A stretch of DNA of 64,000 nt. It comes from Apteryx mantelli. Taxonomy: Eukaryota > Chordata > Aves > Apterygiformes > Apterygidae. Numbering within the stretch: position 1 is the stretch's first letter; every line of letters starts with the position of its first letter. The stretch spans positions 9,841,501-9,905,500 of the forward strand of contig NC_090001.1 of assembly GCF_036417845.1 (NCBI RefSeq), written 5' to 3'. Below the pieces are notes generated by a model. The model was not told the DNA's origin, searched no databases, and was given only the letters and a program-made list of their open reading frames with translations. Positions 35,041-45,923 of the stretch are shown one piece after another. The position numbers and the translations under genes are program-made.

Positions 35041-35702
35041 AAATGTCACTTGTGCTGTGGTTCAACAGGACACCCAAAGAGAGTCTGTGGTGAGCCCCTG
35101 GCTTTGTGTTTGAACAAAAAGCAAGTGAGGGGAAAGAGTGGGAAGATCCCAGGGTGAGAGCAAGGTGGGGAAGCAGAGCAGGTGTCTACAGGCTTCAGAG
35201 AAACAGACGCAGGAGTTGGACAGCATAGGACAGCCTGTGGTGGAGACAGCTGAGGGCACTGCCAAGGCTGAAAGCCTCCAACAGAACTGAGGCCTTTATC
35301 CTCTTGGCTGTGGCTAGTGCCTCTGCCACCAAGGCCTACAAGAAGATGCTGTTTCCTTAGGGCACTGGGGCCTAGTTGCCTCCTCATCTCTGCGGACCCA
35401 GGAGGTCTTGTATCATTATCCTGCACTTGGCCTCGCACACCCCCACCCTCACACTGCCCCCACAAAGAGCCCTGAGCAAAGCATCATCCTGCCCAGGGAC
35501 TTGTGGGGGCTTGGCCATTCTGCTTAATGAAACACATCCAGGTTTTCCTGGCATCAGAGCCACCTGCACATTTCCTTTGCCTACCTGCAGTCAGGGCCTC
35601 CAACTTTCTGCTCTCATCAGCCCCTGGGGAGGGTTTGTCAGTAATGGCCCTCAGGGGGACTCATCAGTGCTTCAGGAAACTTCTGAATTCAACTTCTTGA
35701 GA

Positions 35703-35954
35703 GGTCACCACGGGGCCCCACACTGCCTGGCCACACAGCGCCGTGCTGCCACCAGGCCCTGCCACAACCCGCACTGCCACCCACAACATGGTGCCCAACT
35801 GCAGGCTGAGGGGGCAGAGCAAGTCGCCAGGGCAGGAGGGCCCAACGTTGCCATGGCATTGCCCCAGTGCAGCCCTCCTATTGGCTGGCAGGAGGAGGAG
35901 GGCAGGCACGATTTCACTGATGGCTCTGACAGCCAGTTGGAGTCCAACATGTGG
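35703..35954. other. GC-rich segment with a primer-binding-site-like 18-mer
   Basis: This segment lies between the CR1 mosaic and the left foldback arm. At 35789-35806 'tggtgcccaactgcaggc' resembles the lysine-tRNA primer-binding site of class II endogenous retroviruses (about 13 of 18 positions) and follows 'ccacaaca', which has the CA end expected of an LTR. No LTR matching the one at 45235-45467 precedes it. Chance resemblance is quite possible. Confidence 0.25.
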
Positions 35955-37382
35955 AAGGAGAAAAAAGACGTGAAGGAAGAGCAGGAGAAAAGCAGGCAAG
36001 AAGCAAGTGGGAGAGAGAGCGGGTGCGAGTGGGTTTGGTGGGGGCTGCAGGCGCATTCAACTGCCAGCGGGTGCCCTCGCACCGGGGCGGCAGCAGCAGT
36101 GCTGGCGACGGGGCTGCTTTCCTGCACGAGCTGCAGCAGGGGCTGGTGGGGCCGTGAGCAGGGGACAGAGCGACCTGGGCTAGAGCGGGCAGCTGCCCTG
36201 CAGCCAGATGTGGCAGCCTGCCCTGAGCAGCTGGGCCAGGGTGGCTCGGTGGGGTTTGGGTGCAGGAACATTTGCCCCTATGGAGGGTCTGGATCTGGCC
36301 CCTAGGTGCTGCTCAGAACTGCGTTTGGGAGGTGCTGGACAGAGTGTGAGCAGGCTGCTGGTGTCCTCACGAGGTGCCCTTCCCAATGGAGTCTTCTCTT
36401 CTAAAAATGGCGTTTCTGAGTGTGTCTGAGAGAGGCTGTCCCCGCATGTCATGCCGTGCCTTAGCTGTTGTTTTTGCTGCAGGCTTCTTGCTTCTCCCCG
36501 AGACCTGTGAGCCTGGCAGCAGGGTGAAGGGTGTTTCCAGAGCAGCTCTGTAAGTGGGAGCTGTTTTGCTTGTCAAGGGCCTTAAACGCTGATGAACGGC
36601 CAGTGCTCCCACTTTCCGTTGTTATTTCCATCCTCCTAGGTCAGGATGAAGAGTTGCTGAATTGTGGCTCTGCTGGTTTCACCAGCCGAGATGGCCTGGC
36701 CTGAGTCCTTCTGCGTGTCTCCAATTGTCAGCGCATAAAACAGGAGAGTGCTTGTTGTCCTGGATGTGTGGTGGATTTTCTGGGTTTGTTCAGCATTGGG
36801 GAAGGAATCAGACTTCTGAGTTGCGGGAAAGCTTCTCCCTCTCCCTGGGGCTTGAGGCCCTGCTGTCTTCAGGTTCCTGATCGCTGCTCCCATGCAACCC
36901 TCCCGTTAGAAAATGTTGCCAGGAATTACTTGCAGGCCTTCTCCCAGTTCCTAAGTTTTAGGGGCTACATGTAGCGACTACCTAGGCAAAAGCTAATCTT
37001 GTTTTGGGGTCGTGACTGGTACCTGAGGGGTATTTTGCTCACTCTGAGCGTTGTGAAGCCACAAGGTGAATCAGGGAGGCCATTCAGGAGCTGGCTCAGC
37101 CTTGGGGAAGAGCAGGGGGAGCTGCAGGTGGCAACAGCCCCATGGTCAGGGTGTGGGTAGTGAGGTCACCACTGTCTGTGAAAGCTATGCCAAAAAATCA
37201 CCAGTTTCAAATCAGTTCTTTGCAGGTAGCTGATAGGCCATCAGGAGGCACATGGCTCAGCTGTTGATGATGAGGTGACTTCTGCCTGAGTACCTGATAG
37301 TGCAGGTGGAGGAAGAAGGCTTGGCTGTTGCTTGTGAGGTCCCTTCTGACTGCTGAACTGATTGGATAGCAGGAGTCATGTG
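35955..37382 (+). repeat. Left arm of near-perfect 1.43-kb inverted repeat
   Basis: The reverse complement matches 43398-44825 with a constant coordinate sum of 80,780, meaning no net indel over 1428 bases. Two differences were seen, at 36412 and at 37376. The outer end is the 'aaggagaaaaaagacg' motif. The inner end falls within about 180 bases of the 65-bp satellite in reverse orientation (37205-37382). The arm has a GC-rich outer third and no recognised gene; the long frames read in it are mirrored in both arms because the DNA is the same. Confidence 0.93.
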
Positions 37383-37749
37383 GGATCCACAGCTGGCCAT
37401 GCTGTTTGGCAGCTGCCACTCCTCCCTGTCCAGCCCAACAACAATTCGCATCTAGAATTGTGTTTCTTGTCAGGAGTGAAGAGGGCTTCAAGAAGCATCT
37501 GCACATTCCCCCAAGTGGGGTCATATGTGCAAAATATTTCCCTTACTACTTGCAAAACCTTTTCCAGATCCTCAGAATCTGTCTGATCTGCAGAATCTGT
37601 CTTTAGGCGATGTTGTAAAAAGGTCAGTTCTTGTTGGTCCAAAATCCCCTGCGGTGGCCTCGAACAATTTAGGGAAAAGTTCAGCGATGTGTGGCCTTAG
37701 GCTTCAGTAGATTTAGCTCCAAGTGCTAAGCAAATGCTGTTATATACAA
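37383..37749. other. Unassigned spacer between left arm and satellite
   Basis: No gene or repeat was recognised. Contains a short repeated 'atcctcagaatctgtctg/atctgcagaatctgtct' pair at 37570-37604. Confidence 0.5.
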
Positions 37750-39370
37750 CAATCAGGCACTGAGGCACAAGTGACCTCACAAGCACAAACAGCAGCCATG
37801 GGCCTAGCACTGGCCTATCAGGCACTGAGCCACAAAGAACCTCACAAGCACAAACAGCAGCCACATGACCAGCACTGGCCTATGAAGCACTGAGATGGAA
37901 GTTACCTCACAACCACAAACAGCAGCCATTTGCCTAGCATGAACATATCAGGCAATGAGGAAGACCTGACCTCACAACACCAAACAGCAACCACATCACC
38001 AGCACTGGCTTATCAGGCACTGAGGCACAAGTGACCTCACAACCACAAACAGCAGCCATGGGCCTGGCACTGGCCTATAAGGCACTGAGGCAGACGTAAC
38101 CTCACCATCACCAAAAAGAACCACATGACCAGGACTGGCCTATGAGGCATTGAGGCACCAGTGACATCACAAACAGCAGCCACATGACCAGCACAGGCCT
38201 ATCAGGGACTGAGGAAGAAGTCACCTCACAACCACAAACAGCAGCCATGTGACGAGTGCTGGCCTAGAAGGTACTGTGGTACAGGTGACCTCACAACCTC
38301 AAACAAGAACCACATGACCAGCACTGGCCTATGAGGCACTGAGGCACAAATGACCTCACAACCACTAACAATACCACATGACCAACACTGGCCTACCAGG
38401 AACTGAGGCACAACTGACCTCACAACCACTAACAGCAATAATGTGTCTCCTTGTTGCCTGTCATTTACAGATGCACAAGCGGCCTAACAGTGTGGATCAA
38501 AGGAAGTTGCTTGCTGCTTGCCTATTCTGAGGAAGTAGTGACTTCACAGGCTTCATCAAAGGCACGTGCCTTCTGCTGGCCTATTGGATAGTAAGGCAAT
38601 AGTGACCTCACAAGCAAAATCAGCAGCCGTGTGCCTACCCTGGCCTCTCAAATTCTCAAACAAAAGTGCCCTCACACTCTGCACTGAAGCCATATGCCTG
38701 CTGCTGGCCTAGCATGGACTGAAGTACACGAAACTCAGAAGCACAAACAGCACTAACCTCCACACCGCTGCTATACCAGGTGCTCATGGGAAGTGAGCTC
38801 AGAACCAGAAACAGCAGCAAGGGGTCTGCCGCTGGCCTATCAGATTCTCCAGCAGCAATGACCTCAAAATCTCCATTGAAACCATGGGCTTGCTGCTGGC
38901 CTATCAGGCGCTGAGGCACAAGTGACCTCACAAGCACAATAGCAGCAATGTGCTTGATGCTGTCTAAGCAGGTACTGAAGCAAAAGTCACCTCACAAGTA
39001 CAAAAAGGAGCAATGGGGCTGCTGGTGGCCTAGCAGATCCTGAGGCCGAAGGACTCCACAAACACAAACAGCAGCAAAATGCATCGAGCTGGACTGTCAG
39101 GTGCTGAGGCTGAAGTGACCTCACAGGCCGCCATGAAGCCGTATATCTGCTCCTGGCCTGTTAGCAACTGAGGCACAATTGACCTAAACAAGCACAAACA
39201 GCAGCAATGGGCCTGCTCCCCATTTCTGAGGCACTGAGACACAAGGCACCTCACCATCAGCACCAAGCTATGGGCATGCTGTTGGCCTACCAGCTTCAGA
39301 GGCACAACTCACCTCACAAGCGCAAATGGCATCGAAGTGCCTGCTCCTGGCCTATCTGGTACCGAATCAC
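37750..39370 (+). repeat. 65-bp tandem satellite, main block (about 25 units)
   Basis: Units start with a 'ggcactgaggca'-type motif at 37756, 37821, 37886, 37951, 38016, 38081, 38146, then 38205, 38270, 38335 and 38399, i.e. 65 bases apart except for units of 59 and 64. A typical unit contains 'gtgacctcac', 'acaaacagcagcca' and 'ctggcctatcagg'. Units after about 38440 are more diverged but keep 'ggcctat' and 'tgacctcac'. No coding region was seen. Confidence 0.93.
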
Positions 39371-41055
39371 AAGGGATCTGAAAAGTGCAAACCTTCTCAG
39401 AGGACAAGCTCACCTGGGCCACTCGCATGGCCCTTGATTACACTGTTATCACTCTGTACAGAACAGTCTTCTGCAAACAGCTTTCATCTCCTGGCAAGAC
39501 TCTCTCCAGGTCATGCGACAGCTCTACTCTGTCACCCTGGGCACAAATCACAAAAGGGAACAACTGGTCTCGCTTTTCCTTTAGTACCATCAAGTCCGAG
39601 CTGGGAGCCTTTGCACTGCAGCACCTACACAATGACAGCAGGATGCCACTTCCACTCCTAGTGCTGAGATGCAGAGATCAGCTGAGGGAGCAGCTGCACT
39701 GGAAAGCATTTCTGACACTGTCAGATCAACTCAGCACTGCAGCAGGCATCAACCTGACGCCAGACCTCTGCTGTGCCACCTAGTCTACAAACACACTGTC
39801 TCTGCCCCACAGAGCTGGCCGGTCTGCTACATACAACCAGGTGCCAGCAAGAAGAGATGGATGCAGGACACTCACCACTTGCACACTCGCCAGGCACTGC
39901 TCTGCTTGCTGCCTTCCCTTGGCTCCTCCACCCAGACACACAGCGAAGCTCTTGTGGAAACAACAGATGGTGGCCAAGGCACTCTGGGCTCACAAGGCCT
40001 GTGCAAATGATTAGCACAAGCTGAGGGAGGGACAGAGTTGGCTCCTTGGGCGATGCTTTTGTTTTCAGAGGGAAGGATCCTGCTTTCTTTGGGCACAGCA
40101 CACTGCTGCTTTCCACCCCCACTCCCTCAGGAACCTCCAGCTAGGCATGGGGGGATGGGGTTTTTGTTTAGTAATACAAAAGTTACAGATACAATGGAGA
40201 AACAGTTGAAAGACCTGAAGGCCTCCTGAGCCCAAAGTAACCTCATTCCTTCCCTTTATTTACTTGGACAAGGAGCCCCGGGTGAAGGGGAAAAGGGTGC
40301 AGAGCCTTTGAAATGAGGCCCAAGCAATGAGACAGCCCCAGACTGCAGGTCTGCTGGAATGCCAGCTGTCCTGGCTGCGCTGGCTCTGAAGCAGCAGTCC
40401 GGGCTCCACAGCTGGGTCCACAGAGCACTGAGGGCTGGGTGCCTTGGGCAACCCAGCCCTGGGCACATCTTCACCCCTCGCAGAGCCAGGAGCCCAAGAG
40501 CTCTGAGACCTCCCCAAGTCAAGCTACAGAGCCTTTGGGACACTCACACAAAGGCACCCAAGACATGCTGGCATTTATTATAAGGGTCTTGCACTCATTG
40601 TATATGCCACCGCAACCTTCTAGGAAAAGGAGGGGACATAGTAGCTTTTGCTGAGCAGGCTGGTTGTAACAGCAGTTGTGCAACACGGAATTTGCAGCAC
40701 AGCAGAGGTACCAGGAGGTGAACCCACACCCCAAGTCACCCAGGGAAGCCAGGTGCATTTATGGAAGCCTTCACATCCATACGAATCCTCATCTCATCCA
40801 CTTGCAGCTGCTTTCACAGAGGGCTCACGATGTTGCCAAAGATGTTGACAGCTACAGGGACACACCCGGGCACCTGCCTTCATCCTCAGGGGCTCTAGGA
40901 CTGCACTGGGAACCTCCATGGGTGGAGCAACCTAGAAAGAAAGAAAGAATCGGAGTGTTACTGGCAGTTCTGCTGGCCTTACACAGTCGCAACAGTCAGG
41001 GGCAAATGTCTCCCCTCTATGCTGAGCTGTATTTGTGAGAGCACAGCCAGCAGGG
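39371..41055. other. Unassigned DNA inside the foldback loop
   Basis: No gene was recognised. A 132-codon frame (39385-39783) starts at the end of the satellite and has no family motif that I know. 40026-41055 is of mixed composition without identifiable repeats. Confidence 0.5.
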
Positions 41056-41059
41056 TCAC

Positions 41060-41600
41060 CAAGATGTTCTACCCCTCTTTTTGGCACAGGGGAGACCATG
41101 TCTGTACTCCGGGTCCTGTTTGGGCTCTCCGGTTCTGCGAAGGCACTAACACACAGGAGGGAGTCCAGCACAGGGACACCTAGATGGTCAGGGGCTGGAG
41201 CATGGGACATATAAGGAGATGCTGGGAGAGCTCAGTTTGTTCAGCCTAGACAAGAGAAGGCCAAGGGGAATCTTCCTGCTGTGCACAGCTCCCTTATGGA
41301 GGGCACAGGGAAGATGGAGACAGATTTTCTTGGAGGTGCGCACTAATAGCATGAGAGGCAACAGGGACAAATTGGACAATGGGAAATTCTTCTTAGATGT
41401 TGAGAGCAAACCTTTTCCTCCCTGATGGTCGCTGGACTGTGGCACAGGGATGAAGAGAGGTTCTCAGCTCTCCATCCTTGGAGACAATCAAAACTTCACT
41501 GGAAAAGGCTCCAAGATACCTCATGTCCTGGGACCTGCCTTGAGTAGGGCGTTTCACTCCCACCTCCAGATGTCTCCTCCATTGCAGGCTGAAAGGAATC
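41060..41600 (+). mobile_element. CR1 LINE 3' end fragment, sense
   Basis: 'gtactccgggtcctgtttgggc', 'gagatgctgggagagctcag', 'ttgttcagcctagacaagagaagg' and 'gacaaattggacaatgggaaattcttct' follow a CR1 3' half in order. Strongly diverged. Confidence 0.75.
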
Positions 41601-42885
41601 TGCTATTCGGGATTGGAATGGATTAGGATCTGAGATGGGAAGATGCAATGAGGGTCCAGCTTCAACAGAAAGCCTTTAATGAGGGAGAAGATAACTTTCT
41701 CCAGGGGAGTCAGGAAAAGCGCAAAGACTCACAGAAGCATCAAACCCTTCCGAAACTGCAAGCCTGGACCTCAGCTGACAGAAACCACCAAACTGCGAGC
41801 AGCCCTGGCTCGCACCAGGATGCTCCAAGGAGGCAACACGGTCACCAACAGTCCTCACCCAGGTCTCCCAGAAGGACACTATTATGGCAGGCTGGACTCT
41901 GGGAGCAGAGCACTGCTCTCTCCAGACACCTCCTTCCACGCTGAGCACCAAAACACTGGGGCCACCACTTGGCTCCACCACAGGGCACCCCGCACTGGAA
42001 CACGCCTCTACCCCTGCACCTCACAGAGGGTTGGCAGCCAACATGCACCTCTGCATCTGTGACACACAGGGCACAGCACCGCACAGGGCAGCAGGCAGGG
42101 CACCCCCAAGCGCCCCAACACACAGGAAGCCCAACTCTCCAGCCCTTCCATTCCCTTCTAGGCCTCCAAGGCCTTGCAACTTGCACTTCCTCTGAACATC
42201 CACTCACAGCCCGGGGCCTGCTCACTTCCTACCTCCAGGAAGCAGAGAGCAAGTGCTCTCACAGCGGCTGATCAGGTCACCTCTTGCCTCTTGCTTGTGC
42301 CTCAACTTCTCTGAACAAGAAATCTCTCTGAAAATGTGGCCCATACCTTTTTGGGGGGTGACATTCCTTCTGCCTCCTCCAACAGCCTTTGCAACCATTC
42401 TCCAGTGACTGCATATGTCAACAGAAAACCAGAGACCTCTAACGTGTTACACTTACAAATGTGTCATAAAAGCAGGCGGACACCTGAAAGACAGACACAT
42501 CATTCAGACCTTGCAGGAAAATCTCACAAGCTCCCTGCTCTTTTGACACAGGCAATTTCTAAAGCACACACACCCTGGCAATAAGAGATTACTAACACCA
42601 CTGCTCACAACAGCACTAGATGGATTTAGCAGCCTCAAAAGTCTACTTGGACTCCCTAGCTGACCGGGAGGAGGCTGCAAGCTTCTGCTTAGCAAGAAGT
42701 GGAAAGGCAAACTCCATGTCCGTGTTCCCCACAGAACATCATCCACATTTGAAATGTAGCAGTACTAACTCATGATGACGGAGTGGAATCAAATTTGTGC
42801 CAGATGATGTGGAACATCAACTTCTGCTTGATTAATGAGTTCCATTTCTGTATTGCTGTGGAGCTCTGCAGGGGTTAATCCCTCC
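41601..42885. other. Unassigned DNA inside the foldback loop
   Basis: Composition is ordinary. No coding region, RNA gene or known repeat could be supported. Confidence 0.5.
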
Positions 42886-42889
42886 TCTG

Positions 42890-43575
42890 AGCACACACAA
42901 CAAACCCAGAAGTGACCTCACCACCAACATCCGAGTCATGTGTCTTCTCCTGACCTATCAGCTGCTCAGAGGGAGATGACCTCACTGGTGCATACCCCCA
43001 CCACCTTCCTGCTGCTGGCCTATTGGATTCAGAGACAGAAGTTCCCTCCAAATAACTTCCCCAGCCATGAACTACTGATGGCCTATCAGGTACTCTGACA
43101 TAACAGACCTCCAAAGCAAGTGCATACCCCCACCACATGCCTAACTGCCTGCTGCTGGCCTATCAGGCACTCAGAAAGATGTGACCTCACAGTCACCTTC
43201 ACAGCCATATCTCTGTCACTGGTCTAGAAGCCTCTAAGACAGAAAATACCTCACTATAATTTCCCCAGCCATGAGCCAGATCCTGCCTTATCAGCTGCAC
43301 AGAGAGAAATGATCTCAAGATCACAGATCTCAGCCATGGACCTGCTGCTGCCCTATCAACTGCTCAGGCAGAAATGACTCACAATCACCTCTCCAGACAC
43401 ATGGCTCCTGCTATCCAATCAGTTCAGCAGTCAGAAGGGACCTCACAAGCAACAGCCAAGCCTTCTTCCTCCACCTGCACTATCAGGTACTCAGGCAGAA
43501 GTCACCTCATCATCAACAGCTGAGCCATGTGCCTCCTGATGGCCTATCAGCTACCTGCAAAGAACTGATTTGAAA
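42890..43575 (+). repeat. 65-bp satellite, second block (about 10 units)
   Basis: Same family as 37750-39370 and the same orientation, with 'ggcctatcagg', 'ctcaggcagaagt' and 'tgacctca' landmarks spaced mostly 64-65 bases, with one longer interval of about 77. The unit form is closer to 'tactcaggcagaagtcacctcatcatca' than the main block. The last part (43398-43575) belongs to the right foldback arm. Confidence 0.88.
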
Positions 43576-44825
43576 CTGGTGATTTTTTGGCATAGCTTTC
43601 ACAGACAGTGGTGACCTCACTACCCACACCCTGACCATGGGGCTGTTGCCACCTGCAGCTCCCCCTGCTCTTCCCCAAGGCTGAGCCAGCTCCTGAATGG
43701 CCTCCCTGATTCACCTTGTGGCTTCACAACGCTCAGAGTGAGCAAAATACCCCTCAGGTACCAGTCACGACCCCAAAACAAGATTAGCTTTTGCCTAGGT
43801 AGTCGCTACATGTAGCCCCTAAAACTTAGGAACTGGGAGAAGGCCTGCAAGTAATTCCTGGCAACATTTTCTAACGGGAGGGTTGCATGGGAGCAGCGAT
43901 CAGGAACCTGAAGACAGCAGGGCCTCAAGCCCCAGGGAGAGGGAGAAGCTTTCCCGCAACTCAGAAGTCTGATTCCTTCCCCAATGCTGAACAAACCCAG
44001 AAAATCCACCACACATCCAGGACAACAAGCACTCTCCTGTTTTATGCGCTGACAATTGGAGACACGCAGAAGGACTCAGGCCAGGCCATCTCGGCTGGTG
44101 AAACCAGCAGAGCCACAATTCAGCAACTCTTCATCCTGACCTAGGAGGATGGAAATAACAACGGAAAGTGGGAGCACTGGCCGTTCATCAGCGTTTAAGG
44201 CCCTTGACAAGCAAAACAGCTCCCACTTACAGAGCTGCTCTGGAAACACCCTTCACCCTGCTGCCAGGCTCACAGGTCTCGGGGAGAAGCAAGAAGCCTG
44301 CAGCAAAAACAACAGCTAAGGCACGGCATGACATGCGGGGACAGCCTCTCTCAGACACACTCAGAAATGCCATTTTTAGAAGAGAAGACTCCATTGGGAA
44401 GGGCACCTCGTGAGGACACCAGCAGCCTGCTCACACTCTGTCCAGCACCTCCCAAACGCAGTTCTGAGCAGCACCTAGGGGCCAGATCCAGACCCTCCAT
44501 AGGGGCAAATGTTCCTGCACCCAAACCCCACCGAGCCACCCTGGCCCAGCTGCTCAGGGCAGGCTGCCACATCTGGCTGCAGGGCAGCTGCCCGCTCTAG
44601 CCCAGGTCGCTCTGTCCCCTGCTCACGGCCCCACCAGCCCCTGCTGCAGCTCGTGCAGGAAAGCAGCCCCGTCGCCAGCACTGCTGCTGCCGCCCCGGTG
44701 CGAGGGCACCCGCTGGCAGTTGAATGCGCCTGCAGCCCCCACCAAACCCACTCGCACCCGCTCTCTCTCCCACTTGCTTCTTGCCTGCTTTTCTCCTGCT
44801 CTTCCTTCACGTCTTTTTTCTCCTT
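43398..44825 (-). repeat. Right arm of near-perfect 1.43-kb inverted repeat
   Basis: Mirror of 35955-37382. Its inner end lies inside a continuous satellite array, while the left arm switches from satellite to unrelated DNA at the same point. The outer end abuts retroviral 3' sequence at 44826. Confidence 0.93.
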
Positions 44826-45234
44826 TTTTCTCTGCTTGCGCATTTTGCTAATCCTCATAACTATAGGCTTATGCTTGTGTGTAATACTGAGCTGCGTTAA
44901 GAAAGCCTTGCTGAAAGTAGCGGGCCAAGTCTGGATTGCTCGAAAACAAGAAGGAGAACTTCTGGAGGAATGGCTGGGCTTTGGGGGGGGGGATATAGTC
45001 TGTTGGAAATGAGCAATCCCGCCTATGCCTTTAAGGTTTTCCCTGAACGACGAAGACAAGGACATCGCCTGCGTTAAGAATCGGGAAAAGGGGAAGCAGC
45101 ACACAGCTCTGATCACGAAGCTACTAATGCAAGGAACCACCTGATGGCGGTCCCGTCGAGACACGCCGCACTTCCGCGTGTTTTGTTGCGTCCCGCTCGA
45201 TATAACGAAACAACGTTGATGGGAGAGGGGGAGA
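44826..45234 (+). mobile_element. Endogenous retrovirus 3' internal remnant
   Basis: The first part continues in frame as a hydrophobic stretch (LRILLILITIGLCLCVIL) followed by a short basic/acidic tail ending at a stop near 45012. This resembles the membrane anchor and cytoplasmic tail of a retroviral envelope protein. A non-coding section follows, then a polypurine tract at 45221-45234 immediately before the LTR. Everything upstream (gag, pol and most of env) is missing because the foldback arm ends here. Inactive. Confidence 0.7.
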
Positions 45235-45467
45235 TGTGGAGGAAAAAGGATGAGCAGGGAGGCACTGCGGGGCGGAACATGGGAAGGTCGTAACGGGCGG
45301 AGCACTGCTGCCGGAGAAGAAGGCGGGGCTTTACAGCATTATAAAAGAGCAGGACGCGCTTCATTAAACGCCATTTTGCCACTCCTCATATTGGTGTCTG
45401 TGTGGTGATGGTCCGGGGTCTGGGGAGAAGGCCCCGTGCCTCCTCGGTAAGAACGAGAATGGTAACA
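45235..45467 (+). mobile_element. Endogenous retrovirus 3' LTR
   Basis: A 233-base LTR starting TGTGGAGG directly after the polypurine tract and ending GGTAACA. It contains TATAAAAG (45340-45347) and an ATTAAA polyadenylation signal (45363-45368) in the expected order. No matching 5' LTR was found in the window. Lineage is probably class II (ERVK-like), inferred from the layout only. Confidence 0.78.
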
Positions 45468-45923
45468 CTCCACCCCAGTTATTTTCCAACATTTTCTGAT
45501 AACTCCTTGAGGAACGTCTGCAGATGTTGCCAAAGGCAGTGAAATACCAAAAATGGGGAACTAGAGAAGTTACTTCTGCGCCCCTGCACTGGCAGGTGGC
45601 TGCACTAGGCAGCTCCGTGCAGGAATCGTGGGTGTGGGGGTTGGTTTGGGGCTTGGCATTTTTCAAAACCAGGATCAAAGTCCTGTGGGTTGAAACAGCA
45701 CAAAGAGTGGCCATGCATTGAGATGCTTTGGTGAGCCTCAAGACTGGTTTCTCCTGTGGGTCCCTCTTTTTGTAGAAGCAGGATGTAGGAGAACACGGGA
45801 GAGGAGAGAGCCTTCCTCCTTTGGGCACCAAAGCAGGCTCTTTGCTTGTAAAAGTCCTCAGCAAGGTTTCTCGGTGTGCGGTGCTTAAGATAGAGATGAT
45901 GTGCCATAAAAGAGCAAACGTGC
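45468..45923. other. Unassigned DNA between two LTRs
   Basis: No gene or repeat family recognised. Confidence 0.5.

Larger units (their letters stand above)
32190..35702. repeat. Third copy of the CR1-mosaic block
   Basis: Parallels 16850-20330 and 59081-61250: the same order of CR1 pieces, the 'gcaccacacatggcatcccca' segment (33340-33360), a 'ttgcttggcaggta' pyrimidine-rich section and a 'ctttctgctctcatcagcccctgg' section (35608-35631). It is more diverged than the other two copies and stops at 35702 ('cttcttgagaggt'), where GC-rich DNA begins. No gene was recognised. Confidence 0.75.

Noticed and set aside
35376..36305. 309-codon open frame across the left foldback arm edge
   Set aside because: It joins unrelated sequence across the arm boundary; the right arm shows the same C-terminal part joined to a different upstream sequence (44475-45305), so openness reflects composition.
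37750..39370. CRISPR-like or structural RNA array
   Set aside because: The 65-base units are contiguous, with no conserved-repeat and variable-spacer alternation, and the genome is clearly a vertebrate's.
39385..39783. 132-codon open frame next to the satellite as a gene
   Set aside because: No recognisable motif, no clear splice or start context, and one single frame of this length is expected by chance.
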